A DNA stretch of 64,000 nt from positions 48,073 through 112,072 of the forward strand of contig NZ_SBJH01000041.1 of assembly GCF_004368405.1 (NCBI RefSeq). Reading direction: 5' to 3'. Position 1 is the first letter of the stretch. Each line of letters begins with the position of its first letter. The notes under the pieces were generated by a model, which saw only the letters and a program-made list of their open reading frames with translations, had not been told where the DNA came from and made no database searches. Positions 1 through 10,003 of this stretch are shown here, in pieces. The translations under genes and the position numbers were made by a program. The stretch comes from Olivibacter sp. XZL3 (GTDB taxonomy: Bacteria; Bacteroidota; Bacteroidia; Sphingobacteriales; Sphingobacteriaceae).

Positions 1-1
1 T

Positions 2-46
2 AAGGCAGCATCGATTGTAATACGCGAGGGTCGACCGGTGTGGTAG
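2..46 (+). CDS. possible C-terminal end of an upstream gene (partial)
   Basis: One frame is open from the window edge to a TAG at 44-46 and would encode 14 residues ending in a Gly-Arg-Pro-Val-Trp stretch. The other two plus frames close within the first 18 bases. Fourteen residues are too few to assign a family, so this is only a guess that an upstream gene on the same strand ends here. The DNA around its end shares a 13-base string with the glycosidase gene near position 970, which may be chance. Confidence 0.25.
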   Translation, partial: KAASIVIREGRPVW

Positions 47-327
47 CACAGTGATCAAGATATATAAACTCGTGGCTCAAACTTGACATGGGATTTGGCA
101 ATTGAATATTCGTAAAACAAATTATACCAGCGCTTGTATTGATAGAACGCCTTTCATCAAACAAATGTCTGATGTTGGAATCGGAACCAAACAAAGGTAA
201 GGAATTTGCGGGGTTTGATTATAAACGAATTTTGCGTAGGTTTGCAGCGAATTTTGAGATCCGTTCATCAACGCCGGTGTTCTTCTTTTGAATCCTTATT
301 CCTTTGGTAGTCAATCTGTATATAAAA
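47..327. other. upstream region of the glycosidase-like gene, no gene seen
   Basis: This AT-rich stretch has no convincing coding frame. The minus-strand ORF that crosses it (219-509) runs into the glycosidase coding sequence and looks like a shadow. A promoter for the downstream lipoprotein gene is expected here, but I could not find a clear TTTG/TAnnTTTG pair at the right spacing. Confidence 0.4.
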
Positions 328-3030
328 ATGAATAGAAGATCTAAGTGTCTCGCATTTATTCTCTCCGTAATATCTACATTATTATCCTGTAGCGACAGTT
401 TCAACAAAAGCGAAATTTTCGAATCCGAGGCCTTTACATTGTATGGAAACCGGGTTGTGCAAGGATCATTTGAAGCGAAAGCCATTTCGTCGAAAGAAGT
501 TGTTAGCAACTATAAGAGTTCGTACCGAGATACACTGAGCCCCCGTATAAATTTTAAGTTTAGTATAAACGGGAAAGACAATGAACTGCCTTCTGGCGTT
601 TATCACTCTGCAGTGGTTTTACCTGGAGAAACGGAAGATAAAGTCGTGTCGGTCAAATTTGGCACTCCATACAAGGACGAAACGAGCGTGCCTAAGCAAA
701 CATATCTGGCGTCTGGAGCGAAGATTACCATTAGGCTCGATTTAAGGCATGTTTTAAAGGCCTTTGAAGAGGACGGATTTTATACGAATTTTAACGGTGT
801 CAAATTCTACAAGGAGGACTTCGGTCGAGTTTACGTGGCCGGTAATACCGAGCCGCTCTTCTGGGATTTCGATAATCTGGTCAACCATCCGGAATTGGAG
901 ATGAAAGACCGAGACGGAGACGGTGTATATGAGATTACGTTAACATTGAACAAACCAAAGAAAACGCTGGATCGACCGGTGTGGAAATTAACGCAGGACA
1001 TTAGTTCATTTCCCGCTTATTCCTCGCCGTATCCGTTAACTGATGCACTATATAACATGGCGATGGAAGAATTTGTGCAGAAAGTAAGCGAAGACGGCAG
1101 TAGTTTAAAGCTTGATAAAAGATGGCTTGCCGGCAACGCGGGCCACGTGAACTATAGCGTTATTTTGTCTATCGCAGCCTTTGCGCCAGAGCTTGCTAAA
1201 AGCGGTCTCATGCAGCTTGTTGACCAGGATAGGTTGGTTCAAGCTAATGGAACGGGCGGTTCTTATCCCGTTTCTACGGATAGAGCTTTATGGGTGATTG
1301 CAGCATGGGAAGTTTATAAAGTAACCGGCGATGCCTTGTGGTTAAAAAAATGCTATGAAATAGCAAAAGAAGCCTTAGAAGAAGACCGTGTGCTTGCATT
1401 TGACGCCGATAAGGGCTTGATGCGAGGTGAATCGAGCTTTCTGAACCAGCGTGAGCAGACGTATCCAAAATGGATGCAAGCAGCTGATATTTACGAGTCT
1501 ATGTCCACCAGTACCAATGCCATACACTACGGTGCGTTGCGCCGTCTCTCATTAATGGCAGGCGTTTTAGCGAAGAGCGGAGAAGGGAAAAAATACGAAG
1601 TTTGGGCTGATAGTTTAAAGGCAAGTATAAATAAACATCTTTGGCTTAAAGACAAATCATCCTATGCTCAATACCTGTACGGGCGGGTATATAAGCTGAC
1701 TTCCGATCGCTCTGACGCTTTAGGGCAAGCGTTGGCTGTACTGTTTGAAGTTGCAGACGCAGAGCAGCAAAAGGCCGTCATAGCAAATATGCCGATTTTG
1801 CCTTTCGGAACCGCTTGTGTGTTTCCGCAAACAACCTATATTCCGACCTATCAAAACAATGCCATTTGGCCATTCGTACAAGCCTATGCTACAATAGCGG
1901 CCGCGAAAGTGCGTAACGAGCCATATGTGTTAGCAGGGTTGGCCGCTATTTATAGGTCGGCAGCCATGTATCTCACCAATAAAGCCAATTTTAGAGCGGA
2001 TAATGGTAATTATGAACCAACATTAGCCAATGAAGACGAAGCGTTAAGTAGTTTAGCAGGCAATCTAGGCTTAGTTTATCAAGTTTTTTTCGGACTCCAA
2101 TTTGAACCCGAGGGGCTTCGGCTAAACCCTTATGTTCCCAAGAGATTACGCGGAGAAAGAAAGCTAAGTGGTTTTAAATACCGGGATGCCATTCTTGATA
2201 TCACGTTGAGCGGTTACGGTAATGCCATAACGTCCGTTTCTCTTGATGGTAATGAATTAAAGGAGGCGTTTATTCCCGGGGATATTAAAGGTAAACATCA
2301 GTTAACGATTGTAATGGGCGATAATCAAATGCCGAATGAAAAGATTTATAGGACCCACAATCGTTTCGCAATCGATATGCCTGCGTTAACCTATGACAAT
2401 GGTAAATTGAAATGGCGTATTGTCGAAGGTGCCGCCAACTATCAGGTGCTTAAGAACGGCGAAATGCAAACATTGATAGATCGCAACGAAATCAATATAA
2501 GTCAAAATGAGTTCGCAGAATATCAGGTCATTGCGGTCGATTCTGCCGGGAATTCTTCTTTTGCAAGTGCTCCTTATACGGTGTATTCGCCCGGAGCCGA
2601 ACAGCTTGTAGAAGCAGAAAATTTCGGGAAGTTATCGCGGCAGGAGGTGAAAGGGTATTCCGCCAAAGGCTTTGTTGATCTGTCGGTTTCGGCAAATGAT
2701 TCATTGAGCATCGCTGTGACTATTCCTGATACCGGACTCTATGTAATTGATTTCCGTTATGCCAATGGCAACGGATATGTGGGCACGGGAAATGGCTGTG
2801 CGGTGAGTTACTTGGAAAGCGAATCCCAAGGGTTAGGGGCAATTGTCTTTCCGCAAAGAGGTCAGGGCGAATGGTCGGATTGGGGATTTAGCAACAAAGT
2901 TGTTGCTAGATTTAATAAAGGAACGTATCAATTAAAGTTGGTGAACCCTCCGATAAATGGTATAAATAGTAAGCGATTAAGTAAAAATAAGGCGCTGATT
3001 GACTATCTTAGAGTGATAAAAATAAAGTAG
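328..3030 (+). CDS. six-hairpin glycosidase-like lipoprotein with C-terminal carbohydrate-binding-like module
   Basis: A 900-residue protein. The start at ATG 328 is preferred over the in-frame TTG at 304 because it places a normal lipoprotein signal peptide first, with a lipobox ending in Leu-Ser-Cys near residue 21. The middle (about 220-610) resembles the alpha/alpha-barrel glycosidases of the GH63/MGH1 and trehalase type, with repeated helical pairs and aromatic motifs (NNAIWPF, DNGNYEP). Around 675-760 lies a fibronectin-like linker. The last 140 residues begin with VEAENF, typical of CBM6/CBM35-like modules. It is probably a surface- or periplasm-anchored glycoside hydrolase; the substrate cannot be told. 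The following ClC gene starts 4 bases after its stop, so the two may be co-transcribed. Confidence 0.7.
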   Translation: MNRRSKCLAFILSVISTLLSCSDSFNKSEIFESEAFTLYGNRVVQGSFEAKAISSKEVVSNYKSSYRDTLSPRINFKFSINGKDNELPSGVYHSAVVLPGETEDKVVSVKFGTPYKDETSVPKQTYLASGAKITIRLDLRHVLKAFEEDGFYTNFNGVKFYKEDFGRVYVAGNTEPLFWDFDNLVNHPELEMKDRDGDGVYEITLTLNKPKKTLDRPVWKLTQDISSFPAYSSPYPLTDALYNMAMEEFVQKVSEDGSSLKLDKRWLAGNAGHVNYSVILSIAAFAPELAKSGLMQLVDQDRLVQANGTGGSYPVSTDRALWVIAAWEVYKVTGDALWLKKCYEIAKEALEEDRVLAFDADKGLMRGESSFLNQREQTYPKWMQAADIYESMSTSTNAIHYGALRRLSLMAGVLAKSGEGKKYEVWADSLKASINKHLWLKDKSSYAQYLYGRVYKLTSDRSDALGQALAVLFEVADAEQQKAVIANMPILPFGTACVFPQTTYIPTYQNNAIWPFVQAYATIAAAKVRNEPYVLAGLAAIYRSAAMYLTNKANFRADNGNYEPTLANEDEALSSLAGNLGLVYQVFFGLQFEPEGLRLNPYVPKRLRGERKLSGFKYRDAILDITLSGYGNAITSVSLDGNELKEAFIPGDIKGKHQLTIVMGDNQMPNEKIYRTHNRFAIDMPALTYDNGKLKWRIVEGAANYQVLKNGEMQTLIDRNEINISQNEFAEYQVIAVDSAGNSSFASAPYTVYSPGAEQLVEAENFGKLSRQEVKGYSAKGFVDLSVSANDSLSIAVTIPDTGLYVIDFRYANGNGYVGTGNGCAVSYLESESQGLGAIVFPQRGQGEWSDWGFSNKVVARFNKGTYQLKLVNPPINGINSKRLSKNKALIDYLRVIKIK

Positions 3031-3034
3031 TATT

Positions 3035-4819
3035 TTGGAAACACGGAGCGGGATTATTTACAGAATCAATCAATGGCGCATTCGGAAAATTTCAAATCGA
3101 AACTTTCTGGTGATTTTGGCTGTAGTTGTTGGGCTAATTGGGGGCGTGGCCGCATCAGGACTAAAGGCGCTTACACACGGTATAGCCGCCTTTTTACAGA
3201 ACGACGTACAGTCAGAATACAAATATTACTTGTACCTATTCTTCCCGCTTATAGGGATCTTGCTAACGGTTATCTACGTCCGGCGTTTTATCCGAAAGGG
3301 AAAATTTGAACATGGGATTACGCCTATATTATATGCCATCTCCAGAAAATCCAGCAGAATTGAAAATCATAACATATACTCTCAGATCATTACTTCAGCA
3401 CTTACGGTCGGCTTTGGCGGTTCATCAGGGTTGGAAGCGCCAATCGCTTACAGTGGTTCAGCCATCGGTTCCAATGTAGCTCGGTTCTTCGGCCTTAATT
3501 ATCGCGAGGTTACCATGTTGCTCGCTTGTGGTGCCGCAGCGGGTATTGCCGGCGCATTTAATAGCCCAGTTGCCGGAATGGTATTCGCTATTGAAATCCT
3601 GTTGCCTGAGTTTTCAATTCCAGCTTTTATTCCGTTACTTATGGCCGCTGCCACGGCATCGGTCGTGTCGAGGGTATTATATAGTGAACCACTATTTTAT
3701 TTAGTTTCTGACGAGTGGGTTTTACCCGCGTTATTTTTTTATTTGTTATTAGGCGGGCTTGTCGGCCTTTTTTCCGTTTATTTCACCAAAGTGGACGGTT
3801 GGGTGAAGGGTTGGTTTGCTGCTGTAAAAAATCCTTACCATAAAATTTGGCTCGGTGGTTTAAGTTTAGGGATATTAATATTTATTTTTCCTGCATTGTA
3901 CGGGGAGGGCTATATTGCTATTCAACAGCTCCTCCTTGGGAAATCGAATTCGTTATTAGCTAACAGCGTATTCTCCGATTATAAACATGTAGGTTGGATG
4001 GTTGTGGTTTATAGCCTTGTGACCGTCTTTGCTAAGTCTTTTGCTACGCTGATTACGCTTAACAGTGGCGGAAATGGCGGAACGTTTGGCCCCAGTTTAG
4101 TGATGGGTGGACTCTTGGGCTTTGTCTTTGCACATGGTGTCAATCTTACGGGGCTGACCTATCTTACTGAAGCCAATTTTATCGTTGCTGGTATGGCTGC
4201 CGCATTAAGTGGTATTATGCACGCTCCCTTAACGGCCATATTTCTTATTGCCGAGATAACGGGTGGTTATACCTTGATGGTGCCCCTGATGATTGTTTCG
4301 GCCATTTCTTATTTCATTAATAGGGCAGCAGTAAAGTATTCTATTTATACAAAAAATTTAGCGGCGCATGGCGATTGGCTTTCGCATGAAGACAAAGATA
4401 AAACGGTATTGAGAATGATGAAATTGCGTTATGTCTTAGAAACTAATTTCACCGTGCTGCGTCCGGATGAAAAGCCTATAGACAGGCGATCAGATATTAT
4501 TCATACCAAAAGAAATATTTTTCCTGTTGTTGATGGAGAGCGCAAACTATTAGGCGTAATCTACAGTGAGCGTTTATTTAGCATTCTCATGGGAGAGGAG
4601 GTTTCGGACAAAACAATGAAAGAATTGGCCCAAGCTCCCATCGATGTGGTTCGTATGAATGCAAATATGTACGACGTTATGCGAAAGATGGACCGCGAAG
4701 ACATTTGGATTTTGCCGGTGCTTGACGAGAATGACCATTATATGGGTTTTGTTTCCAAATCTGCAATTTTCAATAAATACAGGGCGCTATTAGTAAGGCA
4801 AGGCGCTTACTTAGACTAG
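3035..4819 (+). CDS. ClC-family chloride channel or H+/Cl- antiporter with CBS domains
   Basis: A 594-residue inner-membrane protein with about ten hydrophobic segments up to residue 430 and a cytoplasmic tail of two CBS domains (about 455-590). ClC selectivity motifs are visible: GLEAP at 132-136, which carries the gating glutamate E134 in the place of the classical GREGP, and a GNGGTFGP motif (GGxFxP type) in the second half. It should move chloride across the membrane, and the tail may sense adenine nucleotides. The start is TTG, 4 bases after the previous stop; the reading frame gives no better ATG before the first membrane segment. Confidence 0.9.
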   Translation: METRSGIIYRINQWRIRKISNRNFLVILAVVVGLIGGVAASGLKALTHGIAAFLQNDVQSEYKYYLYLFFPLIGILLTVIYVRRFIRKGKFEHGITPILYAISRKSSRIENHNIYSQIITSALTVGFGGSSGLEAPIAYSGSAIGSNVARFFGLNYREVTMLLACGAAAGIAGAFNSPVAGMVFAIEILLPEFSIPAFIPLLMAAATASVVSRVLYSEPLFYLVSDEWVLPALFFYLLLGGLVGLFSVYFTKVDGWVKGWFAAVKNPYHKIWLGGLSLGILIFIFPALYGEGYIAIQQLLLGKSNSLLANSVFSDYKHVGWMVVVYSLVTVFAKSFATLITLNSGGNGGTFGPSLVMGGLLGFVFAHGVNLTGLTYLTEANFIVAGMAAALSGIMHAPLTAIFLIAEITGGYTLMVPLMIVSAISYFINRAAVKYSIYTKNLAAHGDWLSHEDKDKTVLRMMKLRYVLETNFTVLRPDEKPIDRRSDIIHTKRNIFPVVDGERKLLGVIYSERLFSILMGEEVSDKTMKELAQAPIDVVRMNANMYDVMRKMDREDIWILPVLDENDHYMGFVSKSAIFNKYRALLVRQGAYLD

Positions 4820-4912
4820 CGTTTCTTTCGGCTATTAGCGGTTGTTTAACAAATATTAACCCGAATTGTCGTCCTAATAGTTTACATTTGTCACCAGCTA
4901 AGGAGATTTAAA

Positions 4913-5503
4913 ATGAATAGGCTGTTATTGATGATGTTACTTCTGGTGTTTATGGCGTGTGGTGTTAACCAACAGGCCAAGCAGATAAAAGCACTGGAAC
5001 AATGTAAATACGAGGTAAAAAGCGTAGATAGCGTTTTTTTAGCAGGTACAGATGTTGTTCAATTGCTTCGCTCTGGAAATATTGATACACGAAGTATGGG
5101 AGGTGTGGCGATGGGCATGCTTCGAAAAGAAATACCGTTAAAGGGAATATTAAAGTTAAAGATAACCAACCCGACCACTAATCTTGCAGGGATCAACCAA
5201 TTTCAATACCAACTTTTAATGAAGGACCGTACACTGGCCACAGGATTGGTGAATCAACAAATAAAGGTAAAACCCGGTGAAACAGCAGAGATACCTGTTT
5301 TAATTGACGCCAATGTTTATGGCTTGCTTTCGAATGGTTCTGTATTACAAGAACTTTCAGACTTTATTTCCGGGAAGAATCCAAACCAGGAAAGCGTGCT
5401 AACCATAAAATTGAAGCCAACAATCGCTATTGGAAACAAAACAATAAATTATCCTGGATGGATCACCTTTGATCGGAAAGTTACCCGTAATTTGTTGCTG
5501 TAG
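4913..5503 (+). CDS. small lipoprotein, LEA14-like
   Basis: A 196-residue protein with a short hydrophobic signal peptide and a lipobox ending in Met-Ala-Cys at residue 16. A strong purine-rich ribosome binding site (AAGGAG) lies 9 bases before the ATG, which is unusual in this window and fixes the start. The body is beta-rich; its opening (YEVKSVDSVFLAGTDV) and the length resemble LEA type 2 / LEA14-like proteins, but the match is from memory and weak. It is probably anchored to an outer or inner membrane leaflet. It lies between ClC and an AraC regulator with 93 and 41 base gaps. Confidence 0.7.
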   Translation: MNRLLLMMLLLVFMACGVNQQAKQIKALEQCKYEVKSVDSVFLAGTDVVQLLRSGNIDTRSMGGVAMGMLRKEIPLKGILKLKITNPTTNLAGINQFQYQLLMKDRTLATGLVNQQIKVKPGETAEIPVLIDANVYGLLSNGSVLQELSDFISGKNPNQESVLTIKLKPTIAIGNKTINYPGWITFDRKVTRNLLL

Positions 5504-5544
5504 TTTTGAAGCTCGTGCGATAAAGCCCTTGTGCCTGTTGCCAT

Positions 5545-6435
5545 ATGAAAAAGAAGTTGCCTCAGATCACGTCGCATCATCTTTCCAAAGATGATTCACG
5601 CGAATTTATAGTCTTTCATATCAATAAACGATTATTAAGCTCTAAGGAATTTAGCCCTTACGACATCTTCAATCCTTTTAAATCCGATTTTTTTGCTGTA
5701 TTGATGGTTCATGAAGGATCGATAGATATCAATTTGAATTTGCAGCATTTTCGGTTGGAAAAGAACAATGTGTTGGCCTTTGCTCCCAATATGATCAAAC
5801 GGTTGTTGGCCATTAGTGATGATTGCAAGTTTTATGCGATTCTATATAAATCCTCGTTTCTGGTAAATGCGAATATACGGGAACTTCATCAAGACGTATA
5901 CGATTTGTCTGTTTCAGGTGTGCCCTTATGCAATTTGGCACTGCACGAAATCAAGGCCCTGAATAACTTGATTGAAGTGATGTTATTGGGCAACCACGTA
6001 GAGGACGCCGCTATACATCATGCTGTTGTTAAACACAGCTTTTTAGCTTTTATGTACGAATATGCGTTTTTATATCGAAAATACATTCGCGAAAAAAACA
6101 GGAAAGTATCGCGGAAAGAAGACATCATGCTTCGTTTTACAAAACTCGTAGCAGATAACTTCAAAGAGGAGCGGAGTGTCGATTTTTATGCAAAAAAGTT
6201 GTTCATTACACCTAAATACCTTTCTGAGGTCACCAAAGACGTTTCGGGTAAAACGGCAAGTGCGATTATTGCAGAAATGGTAATCATGGAGGCGAAAAGC
6301 CTATTGAGTATTCCTTCTCTGACAGTTATAGAAATAGCGGATTTTCTCAATTTTAGTGACATGTCTTTTTTCGGCAAGTATTTTAAACGTTATACCGGTG
6401 TCAATCCTACCAGCTACAGAAAAACGATTCGATAG
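5545..6435 (+). CDS. AraC-family transcriptional regulator
   Basis: A 296-residue protein with an N-terminal cupin-like sensing half (about 20-170) and a C-terminal double helix-turn-helix (about 195-296). The second helix-turn-helix has the family signature ending in FKRYTGVNPTSYRK. It binds DNA and probably responds to a small molecule. No target can be deduced; neighbours on both sides have their own likely transcription units. The gene is followed by a 490-base gap. Confidence 0.88.
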   Translation: MKKKLPQITSHHLSKDDSREFIVFHINKRLLSSKEFSPYDIFNPFKSDFFAVLMVHEGSIDINLNLQHFRLEKNNVLAFAPNMIKRLLAISDDCKFYAILYKSSFLVNANIRELHQDVYDLSVSGVPLCNLALHEIKALNNLIEVMLLGNHVEDAAIHHAVVKHSFLAFMYEYAFLYRKYIREKNRKVSRKEDIMLRFTKLVADNFKEERSVDFYAKKLFITPKYLSEVTKDVSGKTASAIIAEMVIMEAKSLLSIPSLTVIEIADFLNFSDMSFFGKYFKRYTGVNPTSYRKTIR

Positions 6436-6926
6436 CTACAATACTCATATAAATGTAAAATTTGTTGCCAACGCAACGATTTTTTTTGTTGATAACTTTT
6501 TCCTAAGCCTTTAGTCATTATATTAGCTTCTAATACTTTTAAATCTAATTATTTGAAAATAAAGTATCTACCGAAGTTCGAGTCCAAATAGTTCGCAGAG
6601 TAGTCGTTGATAGCAAAAGGTTTTTATTCGGTTTTTCGCATTTTGTTAATTTAATATTAACAGAATAATTGGCATGATGTTGTTTCGCAGAAACGAAAGA
6701 ATACAGAGTTTTAGACGTATTGGTGCGGAAGGTGATATTGACGAACATTCATTTATTTGAGTTTTAGGGGAGATTTTATAGGTTTTTCAGGCTAGCGGTT
6801 CGGAATGTAACGGTGTTTATACAGAAAAAATGACCAATTTTGGCGACATATGTACCTTTTTTTAATTTAATATTGAGTTGATATTTGTGGCGTTATTAGT
6901 TGATATACAAACGATTTTTACAATAG
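6436..6926. other. intergenic region upstream of marR, small inverted repeat
   Basis: No convincing gene. The minus-strand ORF 6545-6748 has an unusual composition and no ribosome binding site, so it was rejected. A 7-bp inverted repeat (TGTTAAT at 6644-6650, ATTAACA at 6656-6662) could be an operator but may be chance in AT-rich DNA. The promoter of the downstream MarR gene must lie here. Confidence 0.4.
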
Positions 6927-7376
6927 ATGAATCAGGTGAAAAATAATGAAGATTTAGCCATATTCCATCTCGATAACCTGAGTAAGTTGTTGCGCAATAA
7001 GGCCAATCAGTACTTGTCTGCCCAGGGGATTGATGTGCGGATAGAACAGCTGCCTGTTTTGTTTAGTATACCGGAGGAAGGTCTTCCACAACAGCAGATT
7101 GCCGATGAAATCGGGAGAGACAAATCGTCGGTACTTCGAACCATCTCCAATTTAGAAAAGGAAGATTTGGTCAGAGTAACGACAGATCTAGCTGATAAAA
7201 GGAAAAACTGTGTTATGCTCACTCCAAAGGGACGTGCCTTGGCCGGACTTATAAAGGATAAAATTGTGAATCTCGAAAAGGTTTTGTTTAATAGCTTGAA
7301 AAGTCCAGAGCATGATCGATTTATGCAGGTGATCAAATCAATTGGGAACAACCTGCAGAATATACATATAATATAA
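6927..7376 (+). CDS. MarR-family transcriptional regulator
   Basis: A 149-residue winged helix-turn-helix protein. The recognition helix region (QQQIADEIGRDKSSVLRTISNLEKEDLV) and the beta wing with the DxxDKR signature (DLADKRK) are both present. It likely works as a dimer that binds palindromic DNA and is released by a ligand. It starts the sphingolipid block: the serine palmitoyltransferase gene begins 46 bases after its stop, so it may control that gene and its followers. Confidence 0.88.
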   Translation: MNQVKNNEDLAIFHLDNLSKLLRNKANQYLSAQGIDVRIEQLPVLFSIPEEGLPQQQIADEIGRDKSSVLRTISNLEKEDLVRVTTDLADKRKNCVMLTPKGRALAGLIKDKIVNLEKVLFNSLKSPEHDRFMQVIKSIGNNLQNIHII

Positions 7377-7394
7377 CTGTATTAAAAAGGAGAT

Positions 7395-7408
7395 AAACCC
7401 TTGGGTTT
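7395..7408. promoter_or_regulatory. palindrome between marR and spt, candidate MarR operator
   Basis: The arms AAACCC (7395-7400) and GGGTTT (7403-7408) form a perfect 6-bp inverted repeat with a 2-base centre. It sits 15 bases before the spt start codon, beside a purine-rich AAAAAGGAG that is too far from the ATG to be its ribosome binding site. MarR proteins bind such palindromes, so it is a candidate operator. This is inference. Confidence 0.3.
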
Positions 7409-7422
7409 TAAATTTTAATTAA

Positions 7423-8628
<1,206 letters not shown>

Positions 8629-8664
8629 ATCAACTGAACATATCGATACAGCACTTATTTTACC

Positions 8665-9783
8665 ATGGAGGTAGTTAACGTTTCGTCTAAAAGTCAGTTG
8701 AAATCTTTTATAGATTTTCCTCATGATCTATATAAGAATGATAAGGACTATGTCCCGGAGTTGTTTATTGCCCAGCGTGACATGCTTACGCCGGGCAAGC
8801 ACCCTTTTCATAACCATTCTTTTATCCAATTGTTTCTTGCTTATGAAGGCAAAAAAGTTGTAGGACGCATAGCTGCAATTTACAATACCAATCATAATGC
8901 GTTTACGCAGGCGAACGATGGCTTTTTTGGTTTTTTCGATACGGTAGACGATCAACGCGTAGTAGATGAGCTGCTGGCACGCAGCGTCGCTTGGCTAAAA
9001 GAAAAGGGAGCAAATCGATTAGTGGGGCCCGTAAACCTATCGACCAATGACTCTTGTGGCTTATTAGTAGAAGGCTTTGACCGACCGCCGGTTGCGATGA
9101 TGCCTTATAACATGCGATACTACGAAAAATTATTAATGGGAGCCGGATTACAGAAGCAGACGGATTTGTTGGCTTACCTGATTGTTCGTAATAATCTAAA
9201 TGACCGATCTGTTAAGCTCTTGGGAGCACTGGAAGAGCGGTTGAAAAGAAGCAATATTAGAATAAGAAGCATTGATAAAAAGAATCTGAAACAAGAAATA
9301 CCAAAGATTAAAGAGCTATATAACAGTGCTTGGGACAAAAACCTTGGTTTTGTGCCCATGACTGATGAAGAGTTCAACTTTCTGGCAAAGGATTTATCGA
9401 TGATTTTGGATCCCAGATATTGCATTATTGCCGAACAAGGAGATAAGATGGTTGGTTTTGCGCTGGGCATTCCTGATATCAACCAGATATTGATTAAGAT
9501 AAAGCGTGGGAGATTGTTCCCTACTGGAATTTTTAAACTATTGTTCGGACTAAAAAAGGTGACCGGCGTTCGTGTATTACTGCTAGGGGTCGTTGACGGC
9601 TATCGAAAAATGGGTATAGAGGCCTGTCTTTATGGACGGTTAATAAAAAATTCAGAAGGCACAAACCTCCAATATGCGGAATGTTCTTGGATGTTGGAAG
9701 ATAACTATCTCATGAATCATGCCATTGAACAGATAAATGGCCAACAATATAAGCGCTACCGCTTATTTGAAAAGACCATTTAA
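8665..9783 (+). CDS. GNAT-like acyltransferase next to spt
   Basis: A 372-residue protein with a GNAT-type N-acyltransferase fold: an opening FIDFP and LYKND region and a VVGRIAAIYN strand near 74 in the first half, and a second GNAT-like half (about 190-350, with MVGFALGIPDINQ). It lies 36 bases after spt on the same strand, so it is likely in the same transcript. By context it could attach an acyl chain to the sphingoid base, the ceramide synthase step, but no substrate residue shows this. A relative of similar length lies at 30265-31374 on the other strand. No signal peptide or membrane segment is seen. Confidence 0.75.
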   Translation: MEVVNVSSKSQLKSFIDFPHDLYKNDKDYVPELFIAQRDMLTPGKHPFHNHSFIQLFLAYEGKKVVGRIAAIYNTNHNAFTQANDGFFGFFDTVDDQRVVDELLARSVAWLKEKGANRLVGPVNLSTNDSCGLLVEGFDRPPVAMMPYNMRYYEKLLMGAGLQKQTDLLAYLIVRNNLNDRSVKLLGALEERLKRSNIRIRSIDKKNLKQEIPKIKELYNSAWDKNLGFVPMTDEEFNFLAKDLSMILDPRYCIIAEQGDKMVGFALGIPDINQILIKIKRGRLFPTGIFKLLFGLKKVTGVRVLLLGVVDGYRKMGIEACLYGRLIKNSEGTNLQYAECSWMLEDNYLMNHAIEQINGQQYKRYRLFEKTI

Positions 9784-10003
9784 GTTTAATTCTGTAATTG
9801 CTGATATACAGCTAGATCCTTACAGTAGTGGTTGTTTCTCTACCCAAGAGAAGAGTGCTGGATAATACGATCGTTTTTCTGCCCAACTGTATTAATGGCT
9901 GTGCGATGCTGGCTATTTTTGACTTTTTGACCACAATAGTCTTAAATGAAATCCTTTATTTTGCGGTGTAGGTGGTACACATCTAAACTAATTGAATTAA
10001 GAA

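Noticed and set aside
219..509. 96-residue ORF on the minus strand near the window start
   Set aside because: It overlaps the glycosidase gene with no ribosome binding site and unusual amino-acid use.
6545..6748. 67-residue minus-strand ORF in the gap before marR
   Set aside because: Low-complexity composition and no ribosome binding site or neighbour logic.
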